Of a DNA stretch of 64,000 nt, positions 12,407 to 29,559 are shown in pieces. Numbering within the stretch: position 1 is the stretch's first letter; each line of letters opens with the position of its first letter. This DNA comes from Musa acuminata AAA Group (lineage: Eukaryota > Streptophyta > Magnoliopsida > Zingiberales > Musaceae): positions 34,224,501-34,288,500 of the forward strand of contig NC_088344.1 in NCBI RefSeq assembly GCF_036884655.1. Reading direction: 5' to 3'. Made by a program: the position numbers and the translations under genes. The notes under the pieces are model-generated. The model was not told the origin of the DNA and did not search any database. It was given only the letters and a program-made list of their open reading frames with translations.

Positions 12407-13575
12407 ATCCCTCCCTCAATCTCCTCTTCCTCTTCGCTAGGGAACAACTAGAATTGAAAACCTGAATATGGAGAGGATTGAGGCTGGTTGAGGAACAAAA
12501 CAAGAACTTGGAAGCCGCCTCCGACCAGAGCTACAAGATCAAATCTGAGAAGGTGGGTGGGTATAATAATAAATATATATAGTATTATGTTTGGTCCAAA
12601 GCCGCAATAATTTCTCCTCGAACTGGGGCCCACTGTAGTGGTAGTAGTACAAGGGGAGTGGTTGGATTTGGTGGGGTTAGGATCGAGTCCTGGTTTGGAC
12701 CAAATCAGACCGTAGACGCGGTCATCCGTTCGAAGATATCTCCTCCCTTGGATCGAGTACGACCGTGTCTTCGATTCGACACGCAAAGGTTGCTCGTCTG
12801 AAGGGGAAGACGACTTTTTCTATCTATAGGTGATTAGAATCGAGAAGAATTCCGACAGGACATGTGATCACAACGGCTCAAAAAGGTCAATGGGATTGGC
12901 TGGCGTGCAACTAACAATGGCGTAAAGAAACATATTCGGACAATTTTCCAAAAAAAAAATCCCTTAAAAGACTTTCCACAAAATTTCTCAAAATAAAAGA
13001 CTTTCCACAAAATTACCCAACATATTGTTATAACACCAAGCTTCTTGTTTTCTTTCTTGATATAAAAGGCTTGATCAACAACAAATCATGATTCTCAAAT
13101 AGTCAAAGTACTATCTTTAATGATTCCTAGGGAGGGCTAATGATCGTTGACCATTTTATTACATTGATAATCATTTTATCAATGATTCCTAGCCATCAGA
13201 ATTCTTAGGTTGCAGTCTGGCACCAAAGGCATTGAGCCACTCTCCGATCCTACAAGGAGGTAATAAGCATGCACCAACAATGATCTGATAAGAACAGCAG
13301 CAGTTTGGTTTGCATGGCAAGTTGCAATGACCTGCCCAAGCTGGCCTGTAAATTAGACCAGGCTAAATGCCTGGAACACCAGCTAGGATCAGACAAAACA
13401 TTATAATTAGAGTTCAATTCCAAGAGAAAATAAGAAACCCACTACTTCAGATATTTCTCTATTTAGAGTAGGACAATCCTTCAATTACCTGATCATCAGG
13501 ATGTTAACTGTGAAAGCATATGGTTCATCAAATCAAGAAGGAAATGCTGGTGAGATCATTGAGGCGATAGATATC
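12407..13575. other. Intergenic region between the small membrane-protein and EngB-like genes
   Basis: It includes the promoter side of the small gene and the 3' flank of the EngB-like gene. A short direct repeat, AAAGACTTTCCACAAAATT, occurs near 12968 and 12998. The phrase ATGATTCCTAG is repeated near 13120 and 13180. No gene was found. Confidence 0.55.
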
Positions 13576-16500
13576 TTATGGCTTAACATAACGAGCCAAC
13601 TTTGCAAGCACAGTCCTCAAGTTGCGGATGCCAGCACCTGACTTGGAGCTCACCATCATCTGCAATCATTGAAACATCATTAGTTGTCTACCTGTAGGCT
13701 GCACTTCTATATGATTCACACTTACAAAAGTCCTATGTTATCCTCTAGTAGTTGGCAACAAGTATGATGCATGCTACCTCAGAACACCACAGACTGGCAC
13801 TAAAATAATTTCATTTTAAAGATAAATCAGACAAGGGCATGAAATCTCACCACAGGGTTTATGACAGACTTGTTTGTCTTGAAATTCTGCAATATATAAA
13901 GAGAGAACATTACAGCTTCCTTTATATTCATTTAACAAAATGCCAAAATTTTTTATAGACTTACCTCTTGAATTTGCATAGCGTGACGAGCAACATCTAT
14001 TGGGAACACTACATCAGTCTTTGTTAATACTATCTGATAAGGCGTTTGGGATCTGAAAAAGTAAACATCATATTTATATAATTAATCAAATCACCACAAA
14101 TTGGTATAATTCCAGGAATGCAATTAATCCCAAGGAACCAAGTCAGAATGGGCTGATAGCACCAACACTTGAAGGTCCAGATTCAAATCTGTTCAGCCTC
14201 ATACAATTCCCAAATCCTGGATGTATATATTCAAGTATAATTTAGATCAGTTTGCATAAATTTTAATTTCTCATCTTTGTTTTAAAAAAGTCCACCAGGT
14301 TAGGTTTTGCATTGCATTAAGTCCATTATACTAACCAGAAATAACAAAAAATTATACAAAAAATCCCTAAAAACCCGACTAAACTTGGAAATAAGCTAAG
14401 ATAAACATATATCATGACTTGAAATTAATTAAAATCAAATCTAAAGAATCTATGACTCAATGACCCTAAAATAGACTTATAAGACCCTTGTCTAGATTCC
14501 TGGGCTGTGTCATATGGATACCAAATGATATCGTCTAGAGTTTGTATCTAATTTTAGGTGGATGGAAGGTTGTGGACAGTGCAAGAGTTTGTATCTCAAT
14601 ACTTCTATTGATCCATCAAAATGCTAATCTGGAAAAATCTACAATAACCACGAATTAAGATGAGAAAATTTTATGCACTTATGTACAATTAAAAACGATG
14701 AATTAAGATGAGAAAACTCATCACACCTTTCCATTAAATCAATGAGCTCATGATCCCTTGGTTTCATACCCCATTTGGTGTCAATAAGGAGGCAGACTTG
14801 CTGCAGTCCAACTCTAGTTGAAACATACTCCTTCACCTGCAATGTGAAATAATTTTCCAGATCAATTCCACAGTATGAAAGCATTGAAATAACCAGAGAT
14901 TTTATTCAGTATAAACACATCCAAAATAAGGACTGTTTGAATTGTTTTCATGGCCTGTTTCGACCATTGATGCTTGTAACATCCAACCTAACTAAGATTC
15001 TAAACTAACCTGGCAATTAATAAGATACATTAGAATATGTATATGCTCAAATCACACAATCCTTTCCTAAACAGGGTTGTACTAGTTTTACTCTGTACCT
15101 TGATTCCCAGGCCTATACCATCCATATAAACCACTATCAGAGACCATATACACAGTCCAAATGGACTTGCCTGTACCATGTCCATAGAGTCCATCCAAGC
15201 CTGTTTTCGTATAGTACGGTCACCACAACTATCAACCCTGTTTTGGTATAGTACGGTCTCGACAAACCCAATCCAATCCCTTGTCCTTCACTACTAAGAT
15301 TTTTTAGAGCAGGATTGCTGGACTCCTGTTCCTTTTTTGACAAAACACCTTGAAGACAGAATTCATCTCCAGATCCTGCCGAAAGTGACCAGCTGTATAA
15401 CTCATCAAAGTAGGACTAGAACACAATTCTTGAGGCTCTAGACATCATCTGGTTTCTAGCCCTCTGTACTCAGCTAGACCTTTCCTTGAATGAGTCCCCA
15501 AGAGTTCACATGAGGAACAATCCTCTCTGTAAAATCTGCTATATGATTAAAAAGATAGAATCTCATATGTCTATTCCTAGGCCATCCCCACAAATTATTA
15601 ACAGTGACTCGAAATAGTCAGGAAAGGCTATTTGGTTAAGGCTATCAGAATTCTATGTTTAATACATGGAACAACTACATGAAGTATATAGGAAATCACA
15701 ATGAAAAAAATGATCCTTTAGAAGCAACTAATTCACGATGGCCATGCATTTGGCTGAGCCGTTTGGAAAAACCATGCACATCAAAATATAAAATAAAAGA
15801 TCTCACGTAAAGGGAATTTGTGAAAACATAAATATAATGATCTGAAAAGTATAATTAATGCATCACAAAAGCATCCTGATAAAACTAGAAACTAATTGAT
15901 TATTTCCGATTGGTAAGAATTAAAAAGTATGTTTTCAAATGTATACTCACAAGTTCCTCCCATGCATCTTTCACTTCTTCTTTTGCATAAGCAAAGCCAT
16001 ATCCAGGCAAGTCAACCAAACAGAGCTTTGAGGCAAGCCTAAAAAAGTTAATAGTCTGTGGAAGGATAATAAATAATTATCAATATTTTTCCATTAAAGA
16101 TACATTAAGTCCATTTGGACTAACTGTTAAAAACATTACCTGAGTAAGCCCCGGCTTATCTGATGTCCTTACGACTCCCCATTGTCTGGTAAGAGCATTT
16201 AGCAGCGATGATTTTCCAACATTTGATCTACCTAAACGACCAACCTTGCTTGTTAAGCAGCCGATACCAAACTTTTCAACCAAATATGAAGGAAAACAGT
16301 ATAGAAAGACCTAGATGAGTAACTAAACAAGCTTTTATTCCCAGTTTTACGTTAGTTTATAAGATGACAAACAAGTAACAAAGCCACATCTTTGACATAA
16401 GATCCAACATGTAACGCAAACATTATTCTAAATTAGCTAAATAAACATACACATGTAATAGTTAAAGCACAAGGAATAAATTGAACATGCAAGAGATTGC

Positions 16501-18372
16501 AAGACTAAAGCATCATTGGACATAAGAACCAACTAAGCTTGCCTAAAAGATTAATTTCTAAATACCTGCAAATGCTATCTCCGGAATCATGGGGGGTGGA
16601 ATGGACGTCGAAACTTTTGCAGCAGCAAAAAACTCCAACTTATTCCTAAATACCTGTTATAAGAAGGACACACACCATTAGGAGGTCTAAGTTAGTCGAG
16701 AACATATGACCTTTAATAGTGTTATTATTAGTGTTTATATTGAGCTCTGGAGCAACAAATAACAATAAATTAACTTTGGTGAAAACAGCAAGCTATTTAT
16801 TCGTAACCAGTGTTATATTGAATAAAGAGAAATGAAATAATAATTGTGTCGAACAATCAAACTCATACATTTTCTTCAATCCGTTCTCTTTCTGTGCTTG
16901 TTGAGAACGGAACATTATCTAAAGGAGCAGAAAGCTTGACATTGTATCCAGCATTCTGCAATTCAATCAATCGCCTGCGACCCAATAGCTGATAGAAAGA
17001 CAAAGCATTTAACTGGAGTACAGAACACAGCAACAAAAAACAAATATACAAGAAGATTATGTTTCTTAATTATTACATTATCTTCGACAAATGAAAGGAT
17101 TGCTGGGCTCGGCTGTATCGCACGAAACTGAGCATTCTTTGACATTTCAGCCTTTTCCTCACTTACATTCTCTGTATGTCATACACAAAATGTGGTGAAA
17201 ACAATAACAATGAACACTTAAGAATACGAATTTGTCTTGAGAGGCATTAATCTTGTCAGGCAGATTTTCTATGATTTGGTGAAGTGGTCACACGACAACA
17301 GCCAGATTGGAACAATCAACAAGAATGACTATACTAGAATGACTGCTATACTACTTATGGTGATTCTCATGGGAGAAAGGCAAGATGTAAAAAAAACCAT
17401 TTTTGGAACCTATCATGGAGATATTGTTAAAAGTAAAATTAAGAGATACTGACCATTGTTAGAAACACTGTCATCTAATCGCTTGTTCGAAATGTCATAT
17501 GGATCAATCTTGATAACTCGCTTTTTCTTTTTCAGCGGACGACCTATTTCTTCAGTACCATCAGCCAAAGCCTTCCGATTAATCCGAGTCTTCTTTCCAT
17601 ATTTGTCCAGCACTCTAGTCTGATACCTTCGATGTTTTTGTTCTGCAATTGGATCCGCGTTGTCTTTCTTCCCAGCATGTTTTTCTGACACTTCATCTCC
17701 AGAACCAACAACATGCCTATCAGCAGACATAACTCTGGGGATCTCCTTCCCTTTCAATCTAAGATTATCAGCAGAAGTTTCCAGACTGTTAATTAGTTTT
17801 GATCTAAGCTTTACACGAGATGAATCATCACTGGCGCCTCCACCTTCAATATCACCTTTCTTACCACGACTTGTATTGTTCTTGACACTCCGACCACTGA
17901 GAACAGAAGCTCTATCATAACTTCCTTCGTCTGCATAAGAATCATCTTCATCAATAATTTCCCGCTTCACATGACTACCTCTTCTTCTAAACACTGCAGC
18001 TTCACTCAATTTCCTTTTCATAGCAATTGAAGAATTCTCCCTCACAGGAGTCTTCCTAGTCGCATCAGCATTCTTCCTTTTCCTGTCACGAGGCTCAGAT
18101 CCAAAACTTCCCTTAACATCATCTGATTCAAACTTTCCTTCCCTATATAATTGCTGCTGTTTGCCTCCACTCAGAGATGGAGAGCTTACTTCCCTGATCT
18201 TTGTCCTTCTATAGGGTTTGTTATTGCATTTGATGCCATCAGCTTTTGTGTTTTCCCGGTTCATTTGATTCCTTCTCTTGCTGGAATTAGCAATACTAGC
18301 TTCCTTCCCACGTTCAGTTGAAACCTTCCGTTTTCTGTGGACACTTGTCTTCAAACGAACTCTGACAGGCAT
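13576..18372 (-). CDS. EngB/YihA-type GTP-binding protein with long basic N-terminal extension
   Basis: Ten exons join without a phase error to a 578-aa protein: 17454–18372, 17077–17171, 16869–16988, 16566–16653, 16140–16231, 15951–16055, 14727–14836, 13965–14052, 13851–13886 and 13576–13659. The C-terminal third is an EngB-family TRAFAC GTPase: G1 GRSNVGKS at 408–415, a G2 threonine in the LTQT stretch, G3 DLPGYG at 453–458, G4 TKTD at 520–523 and G5 SSKSG near 555. Bacterial EngB assists large ribosomal subunit assembly, so an organellar or nucleolar ribosome role is likely but not shown. The first 300 residues, nearly all exon 1, are Lys/Arg/Ser-rich with likely nuclear localisation signals such as KKKKR. 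A similarly extended EngB-like protein exists in Arabidopsis (At5g58370, from memory). Confidence 0.88.
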
Positions 18373-21130
18373 TGTCTAAGAGAAAAAGGAATTTAAAACT
18401 AATTCCTTTAAACTATAATTGAACCAACTGTTGGTTAATTTCATTATTAAAAAAATAGAAAGTAAGCCCTAATTCAAATAATGACTCTCAAAATGTTTAA
18501 GGTACCAATCCAAAATGGCATCTTTGTCCGCATAAATGAAATGTGGTGATGAAAAGACCGATTGCTAGGGAAGGAAGGAAAGCCGAAGAACTGATTTTCT
18601 TGCCATGATCTGAAATATAAATATCTTTCACTATCACCAAATTAATTTTGGTTGGTAATGATCGATTTCTAATTCTTAATATAGCAGTTTCTGAAGCTGT
18701 TTTTGTAGACATAAAAAGTCATTGAAGCCTTGATGTAATTGGGAAATATTCATAGTACTTAAAGTGGGATCCTTTTAGACTTTTCATCTTTTCTTACCTA
18801 TTTTCCATCTTAATGCACCACATACCCTACATTGTTCAATTTTCTCATTGTCCTTCCAATATAACATGCAATCATTTTTACAAGCATCTATTAATTCATA
18901 GTCATAACCTAAATCACAAATGATCTTATTTTTGCATCATAGTATGTTTTAGGTAGCATATTTCCTGCAGGAAAGGCATCACATAACAATTCTCATATCA
19001 TGGTAAAACCTTTATCTGTCATATGACTCATGCACTTTATATGAAAATGTTTTAAAAGATATGAAAGTTTCAAAAATTGTGTGCAACTAGGATATAATGG
19101 TTCATTGCCATCCTTCAACCATCTAAAAATTTAGATGCATTTTCATTAGGCTTCTCAAAGTCAATATCATCAAAATGTTATACGCAACGACACTACCAAC
19201 ACTAAAGTGTTATTTGAAGATCAATACTTTCCTGAATAGAAAATCAGAATCAGGGATTCACAAGGCCAATTCTTTCTAACTACTTGTGAAAATTAAATTC
19301 TAATAGAAGTTCTCTAATTTAAACTACAACTAATAATGTTTCAAAATTATCCTTATTTTTGTAATGATCCCTATTTTGCACCATTTTGTTTTCCGTCATT
19401 CATCCAGCAGTGGCTACGCATTTAAAATCAATTTCTTATAGTCATCTACTCAAGAAATTATTTCTACAACAACAAGAAGAAAAAGTCATAGCCAATGTGA
19501 TGAACTGATTTCAGCCTAAGGAATGTTTAATGTTTTGAACTGTAACAACAGATGTTGTCTTACCAATTAATACAATCCAAACACAAATCTAATAATCACA
19601 CAAAGTCATGTTCACAAGCACTGGTAAATTAGCATTAAAAAATTCAGTATCACCTAAATGATATGTACAATCTACTGAGATACCATGTTCATGAGCACAA
19701 GTAAATTACCATAATAACATTCTACTCAGATATCATGCTATTATACATTAACATGATCTTAGAAGATATGTACAATCATAAGTTATATCATAGATGATTC
19801 AATACATTCAGAATAATCAAAAGCAAAATGAAATTAGAAAAAAGTTTTTTGTTTGTCTCATATGATATTGATATCACAACATTCCAAGAAGAGATTAGTA
19901 TATATAGGGTTAGCATGTAACTAAAGTAAAAGTTCTCTGTAGTAAGCCGCTGAACTCTTCTTTCTTTCTCATTGGGACACTAAACTCTTTTTTTTCTTTC
20001 TCACTGGATAATGCTTGATATTGAAACTTGATGAAACCTCATAGTTTTTTTTTTTGTTAAAAGAAATTGTCTTTTTGTAACTATATATTCTGGAAGGTGC
20101 TGTTTTATAATTCTCACCTTTTCTATATATGAAAGGTAAAACAATGTGACATTTTATAGCAATAATTCAATCAAGGAACTGAACTAGTGTTTAATGGCTT
20201 GATGCAAAACAAACAAAAGCAATGAACAAGAAAAAAAATATGGGGGAATTATAAATTTAAAGATTTTCGATAGCAGTACATCACCTATATTTGCAAGAAT
20301 CAATTATTCAACAGTCAATATCACAAAAAAAAAAAAGCTACAAGTCAAACTTAATCGAATGAATAACTAATGATAATTTTTAGAAAAATACCAGGAAGGG
20401 ATTTGACTTAACAGAATGCTGCTCTTCTTAAGGGAACCATCACTTGTGAATATAAGCAAATGCGTCAAAAAAATCTATTGATTAAACTAGTTGCTCACTA
20501 ACTCCTCGCTGTACATGGTGTTACAATAACAAGAAATAGAGAGAACATTAAATTATAAGAAAATTTATAAGAGCTCTAACTGATCCACAAAAATCATCCG
20601 ACTACAAGTTTAGAGTAGGTTCATATTTATGCCTTAGCAAATTAAAGAATATCCTTCCTTATGCTTTAGTGAGACACATCATCTACAATGTGTCCATTCT
20701 TTAATCAAAACCAAAACATGAGATGGTTGATGTTTGACATGATCACGCATAGAAAGACTAATAGAGATGCAATTACAGTGAATGCGTCCTAACTCATGTT
20801 ACAGAAACGAAAGGAACTACGATCGCTCGAAGAAAGAATAAATCTACAAGATTGGAGGGCACGAGATCTGACCTTTGTCGAAGGTCAGAGACGAGGAGTG
20901 GCTGAGACACGAAGAAATGGCAAAGAAGATCGGCAGTGATGGGGCGGCGTAGCAACGGCGACGGAGCGACGGTTTGGCGGCAACGAGAGAGTGGTGGTAG
21001 TAGCGGTGGCAACCAAGCGCCGAAGCTGGAGCAGCGTTCTAGCGGAGCGGCGGCGACCCTGCGGGGGACGTTGGAGCCGAATGCTCGAGAATTCCGCTGA
21101 GGGTTTAGGGGTTTTTTGGTCTGTCTAATA
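18373..21130 (-). other. Probable 5' leader exon and long leader intron of the EngB-like gene
   Basis: The start codon at 18372 lies three bases after a strong acceptor, TTTTTCTCTTAG, so at least one leader exon must lie upstream. The best candidate is the GC-rich block around 20873–21130, whose minus strand ends in GACAAAG before GTCAGA. This gives a leader intron of about 2.5 kb. The block is open for 138 codons but matches no protein I know. Between 18.4 and 20.8 kb I see only AT-rich intron-like sequence. Confidence 0.45.
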
Positions 21131-21484
21131 TTAACCAGACGACGAAGCGATGTTAGGATCGACATCACAAATGATCCTACGGTCCAGATCGTACATAACT
21201 TTAAATTCAATGTATATTTAACCTTATAAACTTAAATATTACATAATAAACATAAGTGATGATTTGTCTTTGTGATAATAATAATAATAATAATATCTAC
21301 CAATCAAAATATTATTTATCATCATAAAACCTAAAATATTCATGATAATATTAGTGATAAAATCATGATTAATTTATAAATTTGAAGGATTCAGTGATGA
21401 TATTTTAATGACAAATCATTTGTTGCCATTAAAACTTTTAATAATAAATTTCACTGTTTATGGTTAATTAGGAACTTTTTCTAG

Positions 21485-21623
21485 TGTGTGTATATACACA
21501 CACACTAATATTATCACTAATATATACACTAATACACACTATATATATATACATGTATATATATATATGTATGTTTGTATGTATGGATCTGTATGTATGT
21601 ATGTATATTTATATGCATGTAAA

Positions 21624-21671
<48 letters not shown>

Positions 21672-21672
21672 C
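21485..21672. repeat. Compound microsatellite (TA)n/(TGTA)n/(TG)n
   Basis: There are alternating purine–pyrimidine tracts, ending in a pure TG run of about 14 units near 21642–21669. Confidence 0.9.
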
Positions 21673-22244
21673 TCATTTTTTATTATATGCACTAATAATT
21701 TGATTTTTTTTTATTTTTTATTTGAAATCATTTTAGTTGCTTGGTGTTTCTAATTTTGGATTATCCAAGTAAAAATATGTGCACCAACCTTTGGGATGAG
21801 GATTTTTGTGCTTAATGAGTTGATGATTAATAGCTGATATGGTTGTCAAAGAGAATAAAAAAACAAAAAAACTTCTTAAACAAAAAGAAGTATTCATTAA
21901 AAAACATCAATTAGAGTATTTTAAGAAGTTTCTTTCTTATGGAAAAGAAAAAAAAAATTAGAGTATTCTAAATTGAGAGAATTTGTTTATTAACAGAGTC
22001 CAAAAAAAAATCTTATGATCTAAGCTCATTATTATTTTTTAATTAATTTTTAAAATCATATATTATGTTCATATATAGATTCTAATATGATACTTATTAA
22101 TTGTGCAATAATGTACTAACTCAAATGTCTGTCAGAATAGGGACATTCTAATCAAGCTCATCATTGTTGCTTCATGTTTAATCTGATTTAACTTGTCTAC
22201 AACTTTCATCTGTATAGGGTTAGCTTTGATGCTATTCTTCATTT

Positions 22245-22248
<4 letters not shown>

Positions 22249-22280
<32 letters not shown>
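22249..22280. repeat. (TC)n microsatellite
   Basis: About 15 perfect TC units lie roughly 550 bases upstream of the LBD start codon. Confidence 0.9.
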
Positions 22281-22282
<2 letters not shown>

Positions 22283-22823
22283 GTGTTTATCTTAGCCATT
22301 TATAGTGAGTTCTTCAACTCAATGTAAAAGATGTGAATGTAAACTCACAAGCTCTATCTTACACTTAAATGTTCCAATCTCCAGAAACAATAGAGAGAAA
22401 TGTCATTTGAAGGTTAGATCAAATCAGCCAATGATCCATTGGTATAAAAATTAACTGTGATGGCTTACATCTACAAGCTGCAGGTCATTTCCTTGTGATG
22501 TCTCTCTTCATGTCCCAAGGAGCTCTTTGTCTTGTGCAAGCTTCCTTTGTACATCAGCAGAAACATCAGCAGACAGCAACCCCACAAGGAAAAGAAAAGA
22601 AGAAAAGAAATCTCCATTAACCATATTCTGATTGGCATCTTTCCTTCTTAGTATCTATCTGTGATATCAGCTCAGGCCCACTTTCCCTTAATGCCTTGCC
22701 TTTTAAGCACTCTTTCCTTCCTTCATATTCCATCTTTCTTCTTTCACCTATCCCTTTCTCTTTGTATCAAAGCCCTCGTCGTCCCACCTCAACTCCATAA
22801 CCAGTGCAAAGGAGCATGCCTGA

Positions 22824-23786
22824 ATGTCCACACCAAGGTTAGTACGCCAAATAAGAGGACAAGCTTTTCGTCTTCCAGATTACTGCTGATTCTGCTGTCA
22901 GTCAATGTGTTCTTTGTCTCGTGTTGCTATGGTAGCGTGTTCGCCCTCAATTGACGTTGCACCGGATCCTTAGGATCTTCAATCCTCTTTCTATATCACG
23001 TTTAGGTCCTAAGGAAATCGCTTTTCTTTTTCTTTCCTTTCCTGATGGTTTCTTGCTATCGTTCTTTCTGCGCCTCAGGGAGAGGATCGAAGAGGTTGGA
23101 AAGAAGATCAAGAGAGAGGCCGATGTCGTCACTGATCGAACTGGCAGGCGGCTGAGTCTGGTGGGAACAATAAACACCATCACCCCATGCGCAGCGTGCA
23201 AGCTCCTGCGCCGGCGGTGCGCTCAAGATTGCCCGTTCGCCCCTTATTTCGCACCACACGAGCCCCAAAGGTTTGCCTCGGTGCATAAAGTCTTCGGTGC
23301 AAGCAACATCTCCAAGATGCTACTGGTTTATGACTCGGACCTAAAGAACTTCCATTCATGCTGATGCGCGTTCACGGTATTGATGAGAGCTTGTGTGTTG
23401 TGGTTCATTAGGAGGTTCCTGAGTCCCAGAGAGCTGATGCAGCAAACAGCCTTGTCTACGAAGCGAATCTGAGGCTGAGAGATCCTATCTATGGATGCAT
23501 GGGGGCGATCTCCGCGTTACAGCAGCAAGTGCAGGCCTTGGAGTTGGAGCTCCAAGCAGTAAGAGCTGAGATCTTGAAGCATAAGTTTAGGCAAGCTAGC
23601 GCTGGTGTCATCCCAACATCCCATGCTGCTTTTCTTGCTCCCTCTGAGGCGGTGTCCATGGCTGCACCACCGCCGCGATCAGTGACATCGCCGCCTCCGG
23701 CCCTCGGTTCCTCTTCCTCTTTCATGTACACCTCTCTCGATTCAAGCGCCATTACGATGAACCACAATACCTTATACTTCGGTTGA
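22824..23786 (+). CDS. LBD15: LOB-domain transcription factor, LBD15-like
   Basis: Three exons, 22824–22837, 23079–23325 and 23412–23786, join in phase to 211 aa. The first coding exon has only 14 bases (MSTP plus two bases of R). I placed it because it supplies an ATG, a GTTAGT donor, the right phase and an N-terminus matching LBD15 (M-S-x-x-R-E-R then IEEVGKKIKRE). The LOB domain shows the zinc-finger-like C-x2-C-x6-C-x3-C block (CAACKLLRRRCAQDC), the GAS block (FASVHKVFGASN) and a leucine-zipper-like coiled coil (ALELELQAVRAEIL). The C-terminus is Pro/Ser-rich. LBD factors bind DNA and control organ boundaries and vascular development, and LBD15 relatives act in meristem or secondary-wall programmes. 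The exact orthologue is an inference. Confidence 0.9.
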
Positions 23787-24896
23787 AACAATGGAGACTG
23801 GTAACGATGGATTCTAAGGTGATCTATCTTGAATTATTACTCATGTCTTGTATTATCATAAGTAATTCTTATCTTATTAGTTACATATTGGTGGAGTTAT
23901 ATTCTGAACACAAAATCTTGGACAATTGCCTCTGCTTCGAGCAGGCATTCTTCCATCGCTCTCTTAGATTGCTTTCACGAACTCCTATGCGTTGAATGCA
24001 GCAGTGCCTTTCTGCTAAGAGCAGTCACTGAATCCAAAAAGCTTTAAGGACAAGAAACAATTGCTTGCCCCTTCCGTCAATGGGATTAGAGATGATAGTC
24101 AAGAGAGCATGTGGAGTCCTTGCACGTGTATGTGGATCTTCCTCACTGAACAAGTGAGTCAGCCCCTCCTCACATGTTTGTCTGTACCTTTAATCTCCTC
24201 TCTCAAATCACAGAGGAGACAGATAGTATGCTTGATTCATCCTCCCTATGTGATCTAGAGTACCAACTTCAGAGAACTTGGTCATGTGGCTATAATTGCT
24301 TTTCATGTTCTTGGGATTTCCCAGAACTCACAAACAGTGTTCTCATTTATCTTAAACGTTAAATGGAAACTGTTTCATCTCCAAGTTATGGTTTTAATCG
24401 AGTCGGAATCCTTTGGCTGCAGCTACCAACTATGATCCTCGACCATTCAAGTAGGTGCTTGACTCTCTTATCACTGAGACAAGTGCGAGTATCTGATACT
24501 TTTGATTGATGCCCACAACAACAGTAATTGTCCTTAGTCTGGACTCCAGATTGCAGGCGCGGTAGCTCTTTCATGTAAAGGCTCAACCTGTGTGGGGGGC
24601 GAATACTCCTCTGCTTGGTCGATGATTTGCCAGCTACTCGTATTACTAAAACCAGGCGCCGGGGGGGAGTGTTTCCTTGGCGTGCAGACTTCTGAGTAGT
24701 GGTGGGGAAGGTGGCAACACTTGAAGCACATTTAAAGTATAAATTGGGAACTGCGTGACTTCACAATCTCCTGTCCTTTCTTTATGTTCTTCTAGCAGTC
24801 ATAAGCTTAATTTATTTTGAATAGAGGGGTTCTTCTGATGTGATGGGATTTGGTCCGCCATCATGTTTGCTTGAATCTGTCGCATGCACCCAAAAT

Positions 24897-24970
<74 letters not shown>

Positions 24971-25297
24971 CATAGCAGAGCCTTAATTTCCTCCAAGCAG
25001 AAGGTGAGCTGACATTTGGACCAAGGAAAATGACAGCTTACAACATGGTGGTGTAAACTTTGTGATATATGGACTGCTTGAGAGAAGTGAACCATTGTAT
25101 TCTTACTTGACTTCAAGAATATCTTTATATGTTCCTCTCAGTGAGATAATATTTCAAGAACCGAAATCATTTCTTCATTCATATGAGAGAAGATTCACAG
25201 CTTGGACTGCTTCGAACAAGCTCACAAACTTGCACATCAAATCTGAGGACTGGAAACAAACCATTGACCCTTATTATACTATATGGTGCTTTCACCT
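23787..25297. other. Intergenic region between LBD and the first peroxidase
   Basis: No gene is supported. The stretch holds the LBD 3' flank, a long (AT)n microsatellite at 24901–24968 and the 3' flank of the peroxidase gene. Confidence 0.6.
24901..24968. repeat. (AT)n microsatellite
   Basis: About 34 perfect AT units in an uninterrupted run. Confidence 0.97.
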
Positions 25298-26727
<1,430 letters not shown>

Positions 26728-26760
26728 TGGATTGAGGTAAGCATGCCAAAGGCCATGGCC

Positions 26761-26770
26761 ATATATATAG
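26761..26770 (-). promoter_or_regulatory. TATA box of peroxidase copy 1
   Basis: On the minus strand CTATATATAT lies 34 bases before the ATG at 26727, which implies a very short leader. Confidence 0.55.
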
Positions 26771-29380
<2,610 letters not shown>

Positions 29381-29559
29381 AAAAAGATGTGGGGTCATCT
29401 GTGGGTCCGAGGACTACAATCGTTCACCACAGAATGCCTGTCTCGGCCCGTTCAGGGCCTGCTCACCCCGTTAACCTGCTTTGCGTCCGTGGGGGCCACG
29501 CGTGATGAAACACGTAGGGTAGTGGTTATGCGGCCCACCTGCGAAGAAACAGGTACGGA

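Larger units (their letters stand above)
21131..22823. other. Intergenic region with several microsatellites
   Basis: It contains mixed TA, TGTA and TG repeats at about 21485–21670 and a (TC)n run at 22249–22280. The right part is probably promoter and leader of the LBD gene. The translated open frames over the repeats are low-complexity artefacts. Confidence 0.65.

Noticed and set aside
21484..21753. 89-codon open frame of Tyr/Ile/Cys repeats
   Set aside because: A translation of TA/TG microsatellite sequence, not a gene.
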